This document shows, in pieces, positions 12,275-20,891 of a DNA stretch of 37,596 nucleotides. Each line of letters opens with the position of its first letter. Within the stretch, counting starts at the first letter, position 1. Source of the DNA: CAZFAI01 sp964516555 (GTDB lineage Bacteria; Patescibacteriota; Microgenomatia; UBA12405); the NCBI GenBank assembly GCA_964516555.1, contig CAZFAI010000003.1, positions 1 to 37,596 of the forward strand, written 5' to 3'. The notes beneath the pieces were generated by a model that made no database searches, had not been told where the DNA came from, and was given only the letters and a program-made list of their open reading frames with translations. Made by a program: the position numbers and the translations under genes.

Positions 12275-14233
12275 ATGGAAAAGATTGTCCGAATCATAAA
12301 ATACTCCTATCTCATATTGTTCTTTTTTACCCCCTTCATCGTGTCCTCCCACAACTCCGAACTCTTCGAACTACCAAAAATGCACTTTGTCTACCTAACT
12401 ACCGGCCTGATATTTTCTCTACATCTTATTAATGTAATGGGTTATCGGCTTCCCTTGTTCCGGAGAACTACACTTCATTTACCGCTTCTGCTTTTCCTTC
12501 TTTCTCAAACTATCTCCACCATCCTATCTATCGATCCCCACACCTCCCTTTATGGTTATTATTCCCGGCTAAATGGCGGTCTTCTCTCTCTTCTATCTTT
12601 TTCCGCCCTCTATTCAATTGCTGTTATCTACTTTGATACCAAATTCCAAAAAACTATTGTCAATACTTTTCTCCTTTCTGGTTCCTTCGTTGCCCTCTAC
12701 GGTATCTCGCAACACTTTGGCATTGACAAGCATCTTTGGGTTCAGGATGTTCAGGCTCGGGTTTTTTCCACTTTAGGCCAACCAAATTGGTTAGCTGCTT
12801 ATCTTTGTATTTTATTACCCTTTGCTCTCCACAAATATTTTTCTGCCAAATCATTAGTTCACCGATCATACTTTTTACTCACAACTTTCAGTCTCTACTT
12901 ATGCCTCCTATTTACCAAATCCAAATCCGGAATTCTGGCCGCCGGCATTTCCTTGTTAATTTACTTCTCAATTCATACTATCCGCCAGCTTCGCCTGCAC
13001 CAATTTAAAACTACTATAATTTTTCCGGCTTTGCTTTTTGTAATTTTATCTTTTTGGGTCAAAAATCCCATCCGTGACCTAGTAATTTCCGATACCCAAT
13101 CCTCCCCGCCGGTAGACACATCCCTCAACATCACTCCCTCACAAGACATCAGAAAAATTGTGTGGCAGGGATCAATCGACCTGTGGCGCCAGTTTCCACT
13201 TTTCGGAACCGGTACTGAAACTTTTGCCTACTCCTATTACTGGACCCGTCCTGTTTCACACAATCTCACCTCTGAATGGGATTTTCTATACAACAAAGCC
13301 CACAACGAATATTTAAACTATCTTTCCACCACTGGTACCCTGGGATTGCTCACCTATTCACTATTAATCATCTTAACTCTCGTCAACTTAACCAAAAAAT
13401 CTTTTTCCGAAGCAAACAAGTTTGCCCTGCCAGCCCTGGCCGCATTTATTAGCATTCTGGTAACCAACTTTGCCGGTTTTTCTGTAACTATAGTTTCCCT
13501 CTTTTTTTTCCTCCTCTACTCATTCACACTTGATCCCCTTCCCCCCAATAAAAATAACCGTTTTTCTTTAATTGGTCTGACTCCCTTTATTCTCTTATAT
13601 CTCACAACTCGCCTAGTTCTTTTTTCCTATCTTGCCGACATCACTTTTGCCCAATCCCAAACGCTGGATTCGCAAAACGATTACCAATCAGCCTTTGACA
13701 GTCTTGAAAAGTCCATCTACTACAAAAACGACCCTCTCTACCACAGCAAAATTTCCTCCCTGGCCGCCAAATTAGTAGTCACCACCCCTGATCCTCAAAC
13801 AAAACAATATTATCTCGAAAAATCCATAAGTCACTCTGATTATTCAATACATGTCTCTCCGGCCAATACTTCCTTCTGGAAAGAGCGGGCACAAACTTTC
13901 TACTACCTCTCATCAACCAACACTGACTATTTTATGGAAAGTATTGAATCTCTTCTAAAAGTAACCAAATTAGCCCCCACTGATGCCAAAACATACTATT
14001 TAATTGGAAAATTTCTGGAATCCGTCGACCAGTATGACGATGCCACCACTTATTATCAACAAGCCATAATTCTCAAACCAAATTACGACCATGCCCTTTT
14101 TAATTTAGCCCATATTTATTACCAGCAAAAAGATTCCGCCAAAGCTATTCAATATCTGGAACTGACTCTAAAATATGCTCCAAACAATTTAGAAGCAGCA
14201 CAACTGCTAAACGAGCTCAAAGATTCCCCTTAA
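12275..14233 (+). CDS. O-antigen ligase/polymerase-like membrane protein with C-terminal TPRs
   Basis: A 652-residue multi-pass membrane protein. About ten hydrophobic segments fill residues 10-460, interrupted by an extracytoplasmic loop with the Wzy_C/WaaL-like pattern WQGSIDLWRQFPLFGTGTE, followed by KAHNEYLNYLSTTGTLGLL. The last ~180 residues are tetratricopeptide-like repeats (for example AKTYYLIGKFLESVDQYDDA and ALFNLAHIYYQQKDSAKAIQ). Proteins of this layout polymerise or ligate surface glycans, or glycosylate proteins (PglL type); the substrate cannot be told. Other glycosyltransferases occur at 17232, 18633 and 30045. Its end overlaps def tail-to-tail by 17 bases. Confidence 0.82.
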   Translation: MEKIVRIIKYSYLILFFFTPFIVSSHNSELFELPKMHFVYLTTGLIFSLHLINVMGYRLPLFRRTTLHLPLLLFLLSQTISTILSIDPHTSLYGYYSRLNGGLLSLLSFSALYSIAVIYFDTKFQKTIVNTFLLSGSFVALYGISQHFGIDKHLWVQDVQARVFSTLGQPNWLAAYLCILLPFALHKYFSAKSLVHRSYFLLTTFSLYLCLLFTKSKSGILAAGISLLIYFSIHTIRQLRLHQFKTTIIFPALLFVILSFWVKNPIRDLVISDTQSSPPVDTSLNITPSQDIRKIVWQGSIDLWRQFPLFGTGTETFAYSYYWTRPVSHNLTSEWDFLYNKAHNEYLNYLSTTGTLGLLTYSLLIILTLVNLTKKSFSEANKFALPALAAFISILVTNFAGFSVTIVSLFFFLLYSFTLDPLPPNKNNRFSLIGLTPFILLYLTTRLVLFSYLADITFAQSQTLDSQNDYQSAFDSLEKSIYYKNDPLYHSKISSLAAKLVVTTPDPQTKQYYLEKSISHSDYSIHVSPANTSFWKERAQTFYYLSSTNTDYFMESIESLLKVTKLAPTDAKTYYLIGKFLESVDQYDDATTYYQQAIILKPNYDHALFNLAHIYYQQKDSAKAIQYLELTLKYAPNNLEAAQLLNELKDSP

Positions 14234-14798
14234 CCACCTCGTCTACATCCCAATCCACTAACTTGCCACCCACTTCCTTAAAAAACTTTCCACCATCGCG
14301 CTTAATGTGATCCACAAACAATACCCCATCCAAATGGTCTGACTCGTGCTGAAAAACAACAGCGGCAAACCCTTCCAATGTATTCTTCTTTTCAACCAAC
14401 AAACCCTCCTCAATTTCCATCCAGGAAGCATCTATCTTCAAGTACCTTTTTACCGTTCCAAAATATCCCGGAAACGAAAGACACCCTTCCAAAAAATTCT
14501 CCTTCTTTTCTTCCTTTCCTTCATCTTTATTCATAAAAACAATATAGTCCTTACTCCCATAAGTCTTTTCAATTGTTGGGTTTATAAAAACACTTATCTT
14601 GTTAGTCCTGGGATCTTTCTTTGCAAACAATCTGGAACTTAGCCCAACCTGTGTTGCAGCCAAACCCGCCCCATTTTCACTTTTTGTCAACATATCACTA
14701 ATTATCGTTATATCCTCAATCAACCCGCCACTAACTTCTTCAACCGGCCTCACTTTTTGACGCAGACTCTTATTAGGATATATTTTAAGTTCCTTCAT
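14217..14798 (-). CDS. def: Peptide deformylase
   Basis: Removes the formyl group from new N-termini, using a metal ion. All three family motifs are present: GAGLAATQVGL (motif 1, GxGLAAxQ), EGCLSFPG (motif 2, with the metal-binding Cys) and QHESDHLDG (motif 3, HExxH). There is a charged insertion between motifs 1 and 2 (NKDEGKEEKKENFLEG). I start it at the ATG at 14798 (193 aa, MKELKIYPNKSLRQK); the longer frame would begin with TTG and only adds seven residues. It is divergent from fmt, its partner in the formylation cycle, across 48 bases. Confidence 0.95.
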   Translation of the reverse strand: MKELKIYPNKSLRQKVRPVEEVSGGLIEDITIISDMLTKSENGAGLAATQVGLSSRLFAKKDPRTNKISVFINPTIEKTYGSKDYIVFMNKDEGKEEKKENFLEGCLSFPGYFGTVKRYLKIDASWMEIEEGLLVEKKNTLEGFAAVVFQHESDHLDGVLFVDHIKRDGGKFFKEVGGKLVDWDVDEVVKGNL

Positions 14799-14846
14799 TA
14801 CTGTATATTTTATCAAATTTACTCATATTTAAGTTATAATTTACCA

Positions 14847-15710
14847 ATGCAACGACTGATTTTTTTTGGTTCATCCGTCTACTCGGTTATTATTCTTAAG
14901 TCCCTAATAAAAATTAATGATTTTTCGGTCATTTCTGTTGTTTCCAAACCGGACAAGCCAACCGGCAGAAAACAGCAAATCGTCCCCAACCCCGTTGCCC
15001 TGTTTACGGCAGAAGCCAAAATACCTCTTCTTCAACCCCTGGATTTCGATCAAGAATTTATCGAAAACTACCGCCAAATGAGTCCGGATTTGGTTTTAGT
15101 CGTTGCTTATGGTCCACCCTATTTTACTCAGGAAATGATTGATATTCCCAAATACAAAGTCGTCAACGTCCACCCCTCTCCGCTTCCCGCATATCGTGGC
15201 GCCACACCAGGTCCCTGGCAGATCATAAATGGTGAAACCGAAAGTGCCGTTACTTTTTTTCAAATAGATGAAAAGCCTGACCACGGTCCGATAATTGCCC
15301 AAATCCCTTTTTCGATCTCCCCAAACGAGACCTCCGAAACTTTTTACGACAAAGCCTTTAAATTGGCCGCTGACAATCTGGAATCAGTTCTTAAATCCTA
15401 TATCACCAATCCCGGCAATCTTAGCCCTCAGGATCACTCAAGGCGCAGTTATTTCCCCAAATTATCCAAAGAAAGTGGCAAGATTGACTGGTCCCAAAAC
15501 CCTGCCATAATTGAACGCTTTGTCCGTGCACTCCGACCCTGGCCAATCGCCTGGACTTTCGTTACAACAAATAGCAATAACAAATTAACCATGAAAATTT
15601 TCTCGGGAAACATTAAAGATAATCAGTTTATTCCCCATCAAGTTCAAATCGAAGGGAAAAAAATATCATCTTGGGACCAAATTAGCGACTACTATACAAT
15701 TACTCCTTAA
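14847..15710 (+). CDS. fmt: Methionyl-tRNA formyltransferase
   Basis: Formylates Met-tRNAi with 10-formyl-THF. The catalytic triad is visible as N107 and H109 in VVNVHPSPLPAYRGATP (family NxHxSLLPxxRGAAP; here a Pro replaces the residue before SPLP) and D145 in QIDEKPDHGPI. The C-terminal OB-like domain is present but short (total 287 aa against about 315). TATAAT at 14835-14840 ends 6 bases before the ATG, which fixes this start and excludes the longer open frame that begins at 14757. It lies head-to-head with def and overlaps the end of rpmB by 11 bases. Confidence 0.92.
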   Translation: MQRLIFFGSSVYSVIILKSLIKINDFSVISVVSKPDKPTGRKQQIVPNPVALFTAEAKIPLLQPLDFDQEFIENYRQMSPDLVLVVAYGPPYFTQEMIDIPKYKVVNVHPSPLPAYRGATPGPWQIINGETESAVTFFQIDEKPDHGPIIAQIPFSISPNETSETFYDKAFKLAADNLESVLKSYITNPGNLSPQDHSRRSYFPKLSKESGKIDWSQNPAIIERFVRALRPWPIAWTFVTTNSNNKLTMKIFSGNIKDNQFIPHQVQIEGKKISSWDQISDYYTITP

Positions 15711-15903
15711 CAACCTGTGGCTTTACTTCTTTCTTCAATCTTTTGATACATTTAGTACAAAAATATCCGGAAACCTTGTCTCCGGACAAATCCAGGGTTA
15801 CTTTTTGGATATTTGCCTTATAAGCTTTTGGCGTTCTGTTTTGGGCATGGGATCGGTTCCGAAGAATAACGGTTCCTTTTCCGCATAAACTACATCTTCT
15901 CAT
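15700..15903 (-). CDS. rpmB: Ribosomal protein L28, zinc-binding type
   Basis: Large-subunit ribosomal protein. 67 residues starting MRRCSLCGKGTVILRNRSHA, followed by NRTPKAYKANIQKVTL and GYFCTKCIKRLKKEVKP. Two CxxC pairs show that this is the zinc-binding form. I start it at 15903: homologues begin with M-x-x-C-x-x-C, and TATAGT (15911-15916, minus) ends 7 bases before this ATG. An in-frame extension to 16080 would overlap the M50 gene and is rejected. Confidence 0.93.
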   Translation of the reverse strand: MRRCSLCGKGTVILRNRSHAQNRTPKAYKANIQKVTLDLSGDKVSGYFCTKCIKRLKKEVKPQVVKE

Positions 15904-15940
15904 GGGGTATACTATAACATTAGTCTCTGACTTTTTAAAT

Positions 15941-16549
15941 ATGGAAAACACAATAATTACAACAATAATCTCACTAATCTCCCTGACGGTGGCAATTACC
16001 ATCCATGAATTTGCCCATGCATTCACTGCCGACAAGCTCGGCGATCCCACCCCCCGGTCCCAAGGGCGCCTATCTCTCAACCCACTAAGACACCTGGACC
16101 CAATCGGTACTTTAATGATAATCTTTGTCCGGTTTGGCTGGGGTAAGCCCGTCCCGATTGATCCCTACAATCTCAAAAATCCCCGTCGCGACGAACTCTT
16201 AATTGCCCTCTCCGGCCCAACCAGTAACCTGATTTTAGCCGCCATTTTTTCCTTAATTTTTCGCCTGATAATGCCAATTGGCATCCTTCAGTACTTTTTT
16301 AGCATCCTAATTTTTATCAACATTGCCCTAGCACTTTTTAATCTCTTGCCCATACCTCCGCTTGACGGATCTAAAATTCTTTTTAACCTCCTCCCGGTAG
16401 ATTCTTCTCTCGAATGGGAAGAAAGCCTCACCAGATATGGTCCCATACTTCTGATTATTGTCCTCTTTTTTCCTATTGCCGGATCAAACTTTGTCGGCTT
16501 AATTCTCTCTCCGGCCATCAGAGTAATTCTAAATTTTCTTCTACCCTGA
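15941..16549 (+). CDS. M50-family site-2 protease (SpoIVFB-like)
   Basis: A 202-residue intramembrane zinc protease without PDZ or CBS domains. It has HEFAHA (HExxH, near residue 22) in the first membrane helix and NLLPIPPLDGSKIL (the NxxPxxxLDG motif that supplies the third metal ligand) near residue 145. At least four hydrophobic segments are visible. It is distinct from the RseP-like protease at the left edge. I chose the ATG at 15941, because an upstream in-frame start would run into the rpmB start region. TATACT at 15908-15913 would give a leader of about 20 nt without a Shine-Dalgarno site. Substrate unknown. Confidence 0.88.
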   Translation: MENTIITTIISLISLTVAITIHEFAHAFTADKLGDPTPRSQGRLSLNPLRHLDPIGTLMIIFVRFGWGKPVPIDPYNLKNPRRDELLIALSGPTSNLILAAIFSLIFRLIMPIGILQYFFSILIFINIALALFNLLPIPPLDGSKILFNLLPVDSSLEWEESLTRYGPILLIIVLFFPIAGSNFVGLILSPAIRVILNFLLP

Positions 16550-16569
16550 TTTTAGTGTAGTATTTTGTC

Positions 16570-16770
16570 ATGACAAACCATGAAACACTTCCCTCTCACC
16601 ACTGTCCACTGGTACAATCGATACTGGATACAAGCAGCGACATCACTCTTTTAAACCGGGCCGATCTACTAGGAGAAGCTATAAATTGTAGCCAAAACGG
16701 ACACGTAATTCCTGACTGTATTTATCGTCTAGATCAATGCCCCAAAAATCAAAACCCTATTCGCTCTTAA
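16570..16770 (+). CDS. Small Cys/His hypothetical protein (66 aa)
   Basis: I recognise no family. Cys residues at 12, 39, 50 and 57 together with His near the N-terminus (HETLPSHHCPL) suggest a metal site. TAGTAT at 16558-16563 ends exactly 6 bases before the ATG, the same spacing as in many genes here; this is the best support that it is expressed. Its 3' end overlaps the DUF1858-like gene tail-to-tail by 14 bases. The C-x9-C-x6-C tail is loosely similar to that of the protein at 6308-6535; this may be chance. Confidence 0.5.
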   Translation: MTNHETLPSHHCPLVQSILDTSSDITLLNRADLLGEAINCSQNGHVIPDCIYRLDQCPKNQNPIRS

Positions 16771-16999
16771 TTTTTTCTTTTTCGGAGTCTTCCAGTATTC
16801 CATTCAAAGTCTCAACCATCTTCCCTATCTCCTCTTTGGTCATATCGTGTACCTCAGCACCCTGTTCTAATGTTTCCATGGCCGCCGCAAAACACCCCAC
16901 ACAATGAAAACCGTAATCATCCACCAACACCTCAACAATTTCCGGATAATTTTCCACAATATCAGCAATCAACATATCTTTATTTATTTTTTTTCTCAT
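16757..16999 (-). CDS. DUF1858 / redox-disulfide domain protein (80 aa)
   Basis: A small cytosolic protein with the pattern of the DUF1858 family (also described as hybrid-cluster-protein-associated redox disulfide domain): the helix NKDMLIADIVENYPEIVEVL, then GFHCVGCFAAAMETLEQGA with a CxxC pair (C33, C36), then a helical, charged C-terminus. The two Cys are placed as in family members thought to do thiol redox chemistry; the partner is unknown. Upstream the minus strand has TAAAAT 8 bases from the ATG and also AGGA 4 bases away, so either type of initiation is possible. Confidence 0.82.
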   Translation of the reverse strand: MRKKINKDMLIADIVENYPEIVEVLVDDYGFHCVGCFAAAMETLEQGAEVHDMTKEEIGKMVETLNGILEDSEKEKIKSE

Positions 17000-17090
17000 A
17001 GATCCTAATTTTATCCCTTTTGTCCCATAAACAAAAGATATGCCGCCTTATTCTTACATTCTTCTTGCAATTTAGCTTCAATTCCGATGC

Positions 17091-17096
17091 TATAAT
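17091..17096 (+). promoter_or_regulatory. Extended -10 promoter of the 17103 ncRNA
   Basis: TGCTATAAT is a perfect -10 with a TGn extension. The predicted start is about 7 bases downstream, exactly where the closing stem of the RNA begins. The candidate -35 (TTGCAA at 17065) is 20 bases away, too far for a standard spacing. Confidence 0.55.
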
Positions 17097-17102
17097 TCTC
17101 TT

Positions 17103-17262
17103 AACCTACCTTAAGGAGGTCTTTAAGAAGGTGTTTTTTCTAGCTACCCTTCTTGTATGGGGAGCGCGTTCTTTGTAGCTTTTAGTTACGAAGATAGTTT
17201 CCCACCACGTTATCTTAGCGTGGAAAAGCCACTATTGAAGCACCCTTTCGGTAGGTTTTTTT
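17103..17262 (+). ncRNA. Candidate 6S-like rod-shaped RNA
   Basis: A stretch of about 155 nt with its own extended -10 promoter. The 5' end AACCTACC (17103-17110) is complementary to GGTAGGTT (17250-17257), followed by seven T residues. Inside, the two halves keep pairing: AAGG with CCTT, CTTTAA with TTGAAG, and GGTGTTTTTT with GGAAAAGCC. A side hairpin CCACG...CGTGG lies on the 3' side, and the apical part is TGGGGA...TTTCCCA enclosing TCTTTGTA/TACGAAGA. A long interrupted rod with an internal region, closed ends and a terminator is the plan of 6S RNA, which binds sigma-70 RNA polymerase. I see no SRP, RNase P or tmRNA motifs. The ncRNA call is firmer than the 6S call. Its 3' end overlaps the minus-strand gene at 17232. 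Confidence 0.5.
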
Positions 17263-18401
17263 ATCACTCTTTTTATTTCGTTCAAAACCTTTTTCATGCT
17301 TTCTTTATTTCTGGCAGCTTCTTCCTGAATAGTCTCCCGGTATCTTTCGTTATATTCCTCTGGATTCTCCAGATATTCCAACAAAAACCTTGCTGCACTT
17401 CTACCTTTCTCGCGAATCCATCCCAGTTTTTTTCTTCTAATTAAATCTATATTTCCATCTTCCTGCCCGCCTATATGAGTAATTGCCACAAAGGGCTTCT
17501 CCGCTGCTACCACATCAAACAAAAAATTCGGCCCTGCTTTCCCAAATACTATATCCACTGCCGACAACACCTCAGCCATATTATCAATCCAACCCATATT
17601 CCTAATTTCCACAAACTCATTTCTCTTCAACCTCCTCAAAAGCCGAATGTATTCATCGACCATATTAAAGGATAGCTTGTCTGTTCCGGTATTAATCACC
17701 AACCCCACATTTTTTTTGACTGCCAACAATGCCGGTAAAATCTTGGTCAAAGAATTTGTCCCCAAACTTCCACCCCCTATAAATATCACCGGCCGATCAT
17801 CACCAAAACCCAATCTTTTTCGCATCTTGTTTCTGTCATATTTTTCATACATCTGACTTCTGGTCCACCATCCCGTTTTCAATACTTTACTGCTATCAAT
17901 ACCCAATTTTTCTGCCATCTTTTCGCCAATTTCATCGTACACCAAATTCAAATCTGCTTGCTTGACATACGAAATCGGCAACATAGTCCAAGGATCGGCC
18001 ACCACCGTCCACAACTTGAAGTCTAAATTCATCCTATTCCTTAATTTTGCCAAACAATGACTATGCAAATAATAAGCTGAAATTACCAAATCCGGTTTGT
18101 GGGACTTAAGTGTTTTTTCAATTTCTCTGGTATTCATTACTGATGCCTCCTCCGTTATTCTTCTAAGGCTCTTTTTTGAAGCTGCCCAATGAAATATCTT
18201 GTTTGATTTTGGATTATATCTATAAGCAAAATTATAGAAAGCTCCCAAACCGGCCGTATCCGCTTTCACCTCAGCGTAACTAACCTTAAACCCTTCCCTC
18301 TTTTCATGCTCCTTTAGATATCCGAATATCGCCTTGGCAATCGACCTGTGACCCCAAGGCATATGATCGGTCAAAACTAATATCCGGTAACGTTTTTTCA
18401 T
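17232..18401 (-). CDS. MGDG-synthase/MurG-like GT28 glycosyltransferase
   Basis: A 389-residue glycosyltransferase of the diacylglycerol-glycosyltransferase type. The N-terminal half matches the MGDG synthase domain (ILVLTDHMPWGHRSIAKAI, VADPWTMLPISYVKQADLNLV). The C-terminal half matches GT28 (VIFIGGGSLGTNSL, IVFGKAGPNFLFDVVAAEKP, the nucleotide-sugar pocket). It probably transfers a sugar to a membrane lipid at the cytoplasmic face; lipid and sugar are unknown. TAAAAT ends 5 bases before the ATG (leaderless geometry). Its last codons overlap the terminator of the plus-strand ncRNA. Confidence 0.85.
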   Translation of the reverse strand: MKKRYRILVLTDHMPWGHRSIAKAIFGYLKEHEKREGFKVSYAEVKADTAGLGAFYNFAYRYNPKSNKIFHWAASKKSLRRITEEASVMNTREIEKTLKSHKPDLVISAYYLHSHCLAKLRNRMNLDFKLWTVVADPWTMLPISYVKQADLNLVYDEIGEKMAEKLGIDSSKVLKTGWWTRSQMYEKYDRNKMRKRLGFGDDRPVIFIGGGSLGTNSLTKILPALLAVKKNVGLVINTGTDKLSFNMVDEYIRLLRRLKRNEFVEIRNMGWIDNMAEVLSAVDIVFGKAGPNFLFDVVAAEKPFVAITHIGGQEDGNIDLIRRKKLGWIREKGRSAARFLLEYLENPEEYNERYRETIQEEAARNKESMKKVLNEIKRVIKKPTERVLQ

Positions 18402-18436
18402 GTCTTATTTTAACCTTAAATTTTGCATTTTATTGA

Positions 18437-18442
18437 TATAAT
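18437..18442 (+). promoter_or_regulatory. Extended -10 promoter of tRNA-Thr(UGU)
   Basis: TGATATAAT, a consensus -10 with TGn extension, ends 16 bases before the first base of the tRNA. The divergent glycosyltransferase start is at 18401, so this short gap serves both directions. Confidence 0.5.
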
Positions 18443-18458
18443 ACTTTCATCCTAAAAT

Positions 18459-18531
18459 GCCACCTTAGCTCAGCTGGTAGAGCAAACGCTTTGTAAGCGT
18501 AAGGTCCTGGGTTCGAGTCCCAGAGGTGGCT
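18459..18531 (+). tRNA. tRNA-Thr (anticodon UGU)
   Basis: The cloverleaf is complete: acceptor GCCACCT/AGGTGGC, D arm with AGCTCAGCTGGTAGAGC, anticodon loop TTTGTAA on a GC-rich stem, and T arm CTGGGTTCGAGTCCCAG. The discriminator base is T and CCA is not encoded, so it must be added after transcription. The anticodon UGU reads ACA and ACG threonine codons. Confidence 0.97.
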
Positions 18532-18632
18532 CAACAATCCATAGTCAATACACATCACTCCAAGATCTTTCCTCAATAACTTAGGTAAATACATCAATCT
18601 ATACATTGCTGTATAATATAGTTTATAGATTT

Positions 18633-20891
18633 ATGTCAAATAAAGCAGACTCGACCTGGATTGTTTATCTCAGCACATTCCCACCCCGAGAATGCGGTAT
18701 CGGAACTTTTACCCAGGACTTAACTACGACTATTGATCAAACCTTCTCACCCAGAATAAAATCGCGAATTATCGCCCTCAATACCTCTAAATCAGACTTC
18801 CATTCATACCCAAGCAAAGTATTTCATCAAATAGATCAAACTGACCCAAATAGTTACAAAACAGCTGGCAATATTGTCAACAAAACTTCAAAAATAAAAT
18901 GTGTCAACATCCAACATGAATACGGCATCCATGGTGGTGAGTGGGGCGAAAATATTCTTCACTTTCTCAAAACTGTCACCAAACCCAAGGTTATCACCAT
19001 GCACACTGTCCTACCCGACCCGGATCCCAAAGCTAAACAAGTCACCATAGAAATGCTGTCCCTTGTCGATGCTGTAATTGTCTTAACCAATCAGGCCAAA
19101 GAAATTTTGGTTAACATCCACGGTATCGACGCTCACAAAATCCTCGTTATTCCCCACGGCATTCATCCTGTCAACTTCTCGCTACCTAATAAGCACAAAT
19201 CCAAGCTAAAACTCCGCGGTAAAACAGTACTCTCTACTTTTGGTCTGCTATCCCGGGGAAAAGGAATCGAATATGTCATTAAATCTCTGCCACCGGTTGT
19301 CGAAAAATACCACAACCTTCTCTACCTGGTCATTGGTGAAACTCACCCCGTTGTACGTCGCGAAGAGGGCGAAAACTATCGACGGGAACTTATGAATTTA
19401 GTCAAAGAGCTAAATATCACCGACAATGTCCGTTTTTACGACCGTTACTTGTCCCTCAACGAAATTATTCAATTTTTGCAAGCAACTGATATATACGTAT
19501 CCACCTCCCTCAACCCCAACCAAACTGTTAGCGGTACCTTATCTTATGCTCTGGGTACGGGTCGGGCTGTTGTTTCCACCGCCTTCTCTCAAGCCAAAGA
19601 AAGCATTACTCCCGACATAGGCCTTCTGGTTGATTTTAATAGCCCGGAAAGTTACACCGAAGCATTCCTAAACTTACTTCAAGACAAAGAAAAAAGACAA
19701 GAAATGCATTTTCAGGCATTTTCAAAAACTAGAAATATGCTCTGGAGCAATGTCGCTCTTTCATACATGAACCTTTTTAGCTTTCTGGTACCCGAAATTT
19801 CGGCAGAAGAGAAAAACCTGCCCGAAATTAATCTAAGCCACGTCCGCCACATGACCGATTCCTTTGGCATGTTCCAATTTGCCAAGTTAACCCACCCCGA
19901 TCCTAACTCTGGCTACACCATAGATGACAATGCCAGGGCTCTGATAGCTGCCGCAAAAGTTTACCAAAACACCAGAAATTACCCATCCCTTCATCTGGTA
20001 GAAACATACCTCCGTTTTATCAGCCATTGCCAAAAAGAAGACGGTAGTTTTATCAACTACGTCACCTACGACCAGGAGCACAATAACAAATTAAACAACT
20101 CTGAATCCATGGATGATGCCAATGCCCGAACCATTTGGGCATTATCAACCATAGTTACCCTCAGCCGGCTCCCGCGAGCACTTCGTAAACAAGCTACCCA
20201 AATGCTTCAAAAATGGCTTGAAAATAACAATCAAGTCAGCTCTTTGCGATCCCATGCCTTTCTAATAAAAGGTCTGTCACAACTCAAGCCAACACATAAT
20301 ATTCCTCACTTCCGTTCGTATCTCGAAAAATCTGCCCGCTTTATTTCCAAATATTGGAACAAATATTCTTCAGCTGACTGGCCATGGTTTGAAGATACCC
20401 TAACCTACGCCAACGGTGTTCTTCCTGAAGCTATGTTTTTGGCGTACAAATCACTCAAAGATCCAAAGTACTTAGACATCGCCGCCAACAGCCTCAACTT
20501 CCTTATCTCCAATAATTTCCAAGGACCGATTTACGTTCCCATTGGCCAAAACGGTTGGTACAAAAAAGGCAACGATCGTCAATACTTTGACCAACAACCC
20601 GAAGATGTTGCCGCTATGGTCCATTGCCTAAAAACTGCCTATTTAATTACTAAAAAAAGAAAATATAAAAATTTAATGTTCAAAACCTTTTATTGGTTTT
20701 TAGGCAATAACCTTTTAGGCAAATTAGTTTATGACAAAAAAACCGGTGGCTGTCACGACGCCCTCACACCTCTTGGTGTTAATCTTCACCAGGGTGCCGA
20801 ATCTACCATCTCCTATCTCTTATCTCGTACCGAAGTCAGTACTAATGGCGATCAAAAAGTAAAACGGGCCACTTCTCGGGCTACCGCCTGA
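18633..20891 (+). CDS. GT4 glycosyltransferase fused to an alpha/alpha-barrel domain
   Basis: 752 residues in two parts. Residues ~1-400 are a GT-B glycosyltransferase: YLSTFPPRECGIGTFTQDL at the N-terminus, HEYGIHGGEWGENILHFL, VIPHGIHPVNF, STFGLLSRGKGIEYVIKSLP and STSLNPNQTVSGTLSYALGTG. Residues ~430-740 look like an (alpha/alpha) toroid of the glycosidase or epimerase kind, with DDNARALIAAAK, a repeat of it as MDDANARTIWALS, and WPWFEDTLTYANG. Such fusions are predicted to build or trim surface glycans; the actual sugar is unknown. I use the ATG at 18633, since TATAAT at 18612-18617 lies just before it and the longer frame would begin with TTG inside the promoter. It overlaps the sufB/D-like gene tail-to-tail by 40 bases. 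Confidence 0.85.
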   Translation: MSNKADSTWIVYLSTFPPRECGIGTFTQDLTTTIDQTFSPRIKSRIIALNTSKSDFHSYPSKVFHQIDQTDPNSYKTAGNIVNKTSKIKCVNIQHEYGIHGGEWGENILHFLKTVTKPKVITMHTVLPDPDPKAKQVTIEMLSLVDAVIVLTNQAKEILVNIHGIDAHKILVIPHGIHPVNFSLPNKHKSKLKLRGKTVLSTFGLLSRGKGIEYVIKSLPPVVEKYHNLLYLVIGETHPVVRREEGENYRRELMNLVKELNITDNVRFYDRYLSLNEIIQFLQATDIYVSTSLNPNQTVSGTLSYALGTGRAVVSTAFSQAKESITPDIGLLVDFNSPESYTEAFLNLLQDKEKRQEMHFQAFSKTRNMLWSNVALSYMNLFSFLVPEISAEEKNLPEINLSHVRHMTDSFGMFQFAKLTHPDPNSGYTIDDNARALIAAAKVYQNTRNYPSLHLVETYLRFISHCQKEDGSFINYVTYDQEHNNKLNNSESMDDANARTIWALSTIVTLSRLPRALRKQATQMLQKWLENNNQVSSLRSHAFLIKGLSQLKPTHNIPHFRSYLEKSARFISKYWNKYSSADWPWFEDTLTYANGVLPEAMFLAYKSLKDPKYLDIAANSLNFLISNNFQGPIYVPIGQNGWYKKGNDRQYFDQQPEDVAAMVHCLKTAYLITKKRKYKNLMFKTFYWFLGNNLLGKLVYDKKTGGCHDALTPLGVNLHQGAESTISYLLSRTEVSTNGDQKVKRATSRATA

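Noticed and set aside
15904..16080. N-terminal extension of rpmB to 16080
   Set aside because: It has no L28 similarity, overlaps the M50 gene on the other strand, and the -10 box lies between it and the standard start.
17103..17262. SRP RNA, RNase P RNA or tmRNA as identity of the ncRNA
   Set aside because: The SRP tetraloop region, the RNase P core pieces and an ANDENYALAA-like tag are all missing.
17157..17444. Plus-strand open frame of 95 codons
   Set aside because: It runs through the structured ncRNA, its terminator and the antisense of the GT28 gene. The sequence shows the low-complexity look of a shadow frame.
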